Assembly (NCBI GenBank): GCA_023402845.1
Contig: JAEYFP010000068.1
Location: 1-11,624 of the forward strand
Length of the DNA: 11,624 bases
Source of the DNA: Bacillota bacterium
GTDB lineage: Bacteria; Bacillota; Clostridia; Lachnospirales; Lachnospiraceae
Reading direction: 5' to 3'
Each line of letters opens with the position of its first letter. The first letter of the stretch is position 1. The notes beneath the pieces are model-generated. The model was not told where the DNA came from, did no database searches, and was given only the letters and a program-made list of their open reading frames with translations. Made by a program: the position numbers and the translations under genes. Positions 11,525 through 11,624 of this stretch are shown in pieces.

Positions 11525-11624
11525 TTCTGCGCCAAATAATCCATCAATGCCTGCCGTGGTGTTTTCCAGCCCAGAGGACGCATGGGAAAGTTATTGTAGT
11601 CCCTGTGATTATATACCTTTAGCT
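11509..11624 (-). CDS. IS transposase, C-terminal fragment (DDE integrase-core type)
   Basis: Thirty-seven C-terminal residues are visible. The segment YNNFPMRPLGWKTPRQAL fits the tail of integrase-core transposases, where a Tyr-Asn pair is followed by Arg-Pro and a Leu-Gly-x-x-(T/S)-Pro motif after the last acidic catalytic residue. IS3-, IS30- and IS481-type enzymes all have variants of this tail, so the family is left open. The catalytic DDE residues lie outside the window. The gene runs off the right edge and is not known to be broken. Confidence 0.7.
   Translation of the reverse strand, partial: LKVYNHRDYNNFPMRPLGWKTPRQALMDYLAQNVTHV

Larger units (their letters stand above)
11499..11624 (-). 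mobile_element. Right (transposase 3') end of an insertion sequence, partial
   Basis: From 11499 on the plus strand the tip TGTAGG and the inner ACATGTGTTACA block mirror the IS end at the left edge. The interior, running off the window, encodes the C-terminus of a transposase on the minus strand. The two IS ends are in the same orientation, so the intervening 11.4 kb lies between directly oriented copies. The depth of IS sequence is 126 nt here and 126 nt at the left. Confidence 0.78.

Overview
The window looks like a chromosomal fragment of a low-to-mid G+C Clostridium-class Firmicute, most likely a Lachnospiraceae-type gut anaerobe. The evidence is the gene order rpmJ-rpsM-rpsK-rpsD-rpoA-rplQ, the ecfA1-ecfA2-ecfT-truA block, an L17 protein with a long internal insertion, strong AGGAGG ribosome binding sites and consensus sigma-A promoters. 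No taxonomic search could be run, so this is inference from gene content.

Layout. Bases 1-126 and 11499-11624 are the two opposite ends of one insertion sequence (IS) family, both with the transposase on the minus strand: a transposase start at the left, a transposase C-terminus at the right, and terminal repeats that match at 21 of 26 positions. Both intrusions are 126 nt deep, as expected if this is a complete short-read contig broken at a multicopy IS. Bases 127-304 hold a good promoter and palindromic leader. Bases 305-3936 are the end of the spc/alpha ribosomal region: L36, S13, S11, S4, RNA polymerase alpha and L17, closed by a strong intrinsic terminator. Two unusually long non-coding, hairpin-rich leaders lie inside it, 351 nt before rpsM and 166 nt before rplQ.

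Bases 4041-6787 are an accessory islet: a monocistronic short-chain dehydrogenase/reductase with its own consensus promoter and terminator, a squalene-cyclase/prenyltransferase-like alpha/alpha-barrel protein of unknown function, a 24-codon ORF that may be a truncated gene, and a minus-strand lipoprotein with an M15 peptidoglycan peptidase domain. This islet separates rplQ from the ECF transporter genes, which usually follow it directly in related bacteria. Bases 6906-10293 are the operon ecfA1-ecfA2-ecfT-truA: the shared energizing module of ECF vitamin and metal importers plus tRNA pseudouridine synthase A. The rplM-rpsI pair that usually follows truA is absent. In its place are a small DUF4190-like membrane protein, driven by a consensus promoter buried in the end of truA, and an Lgt-superfamily membrane protein that lacks several signature residues of true Lgt.

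No CRISPR array, tRNA, rRNA or clear defence system was seen. The most interesting items are regulatory: a stem that hides the IS transposase ribosome binding site from read-through transcripts but should be absent from the element's own transcript; the structured rpsM leader; and the promoter-palindrome between the IS and rpmJ, which shares its sequence with the IS terminal repeat and probably supplies transcription to the detached ribosomal genes.
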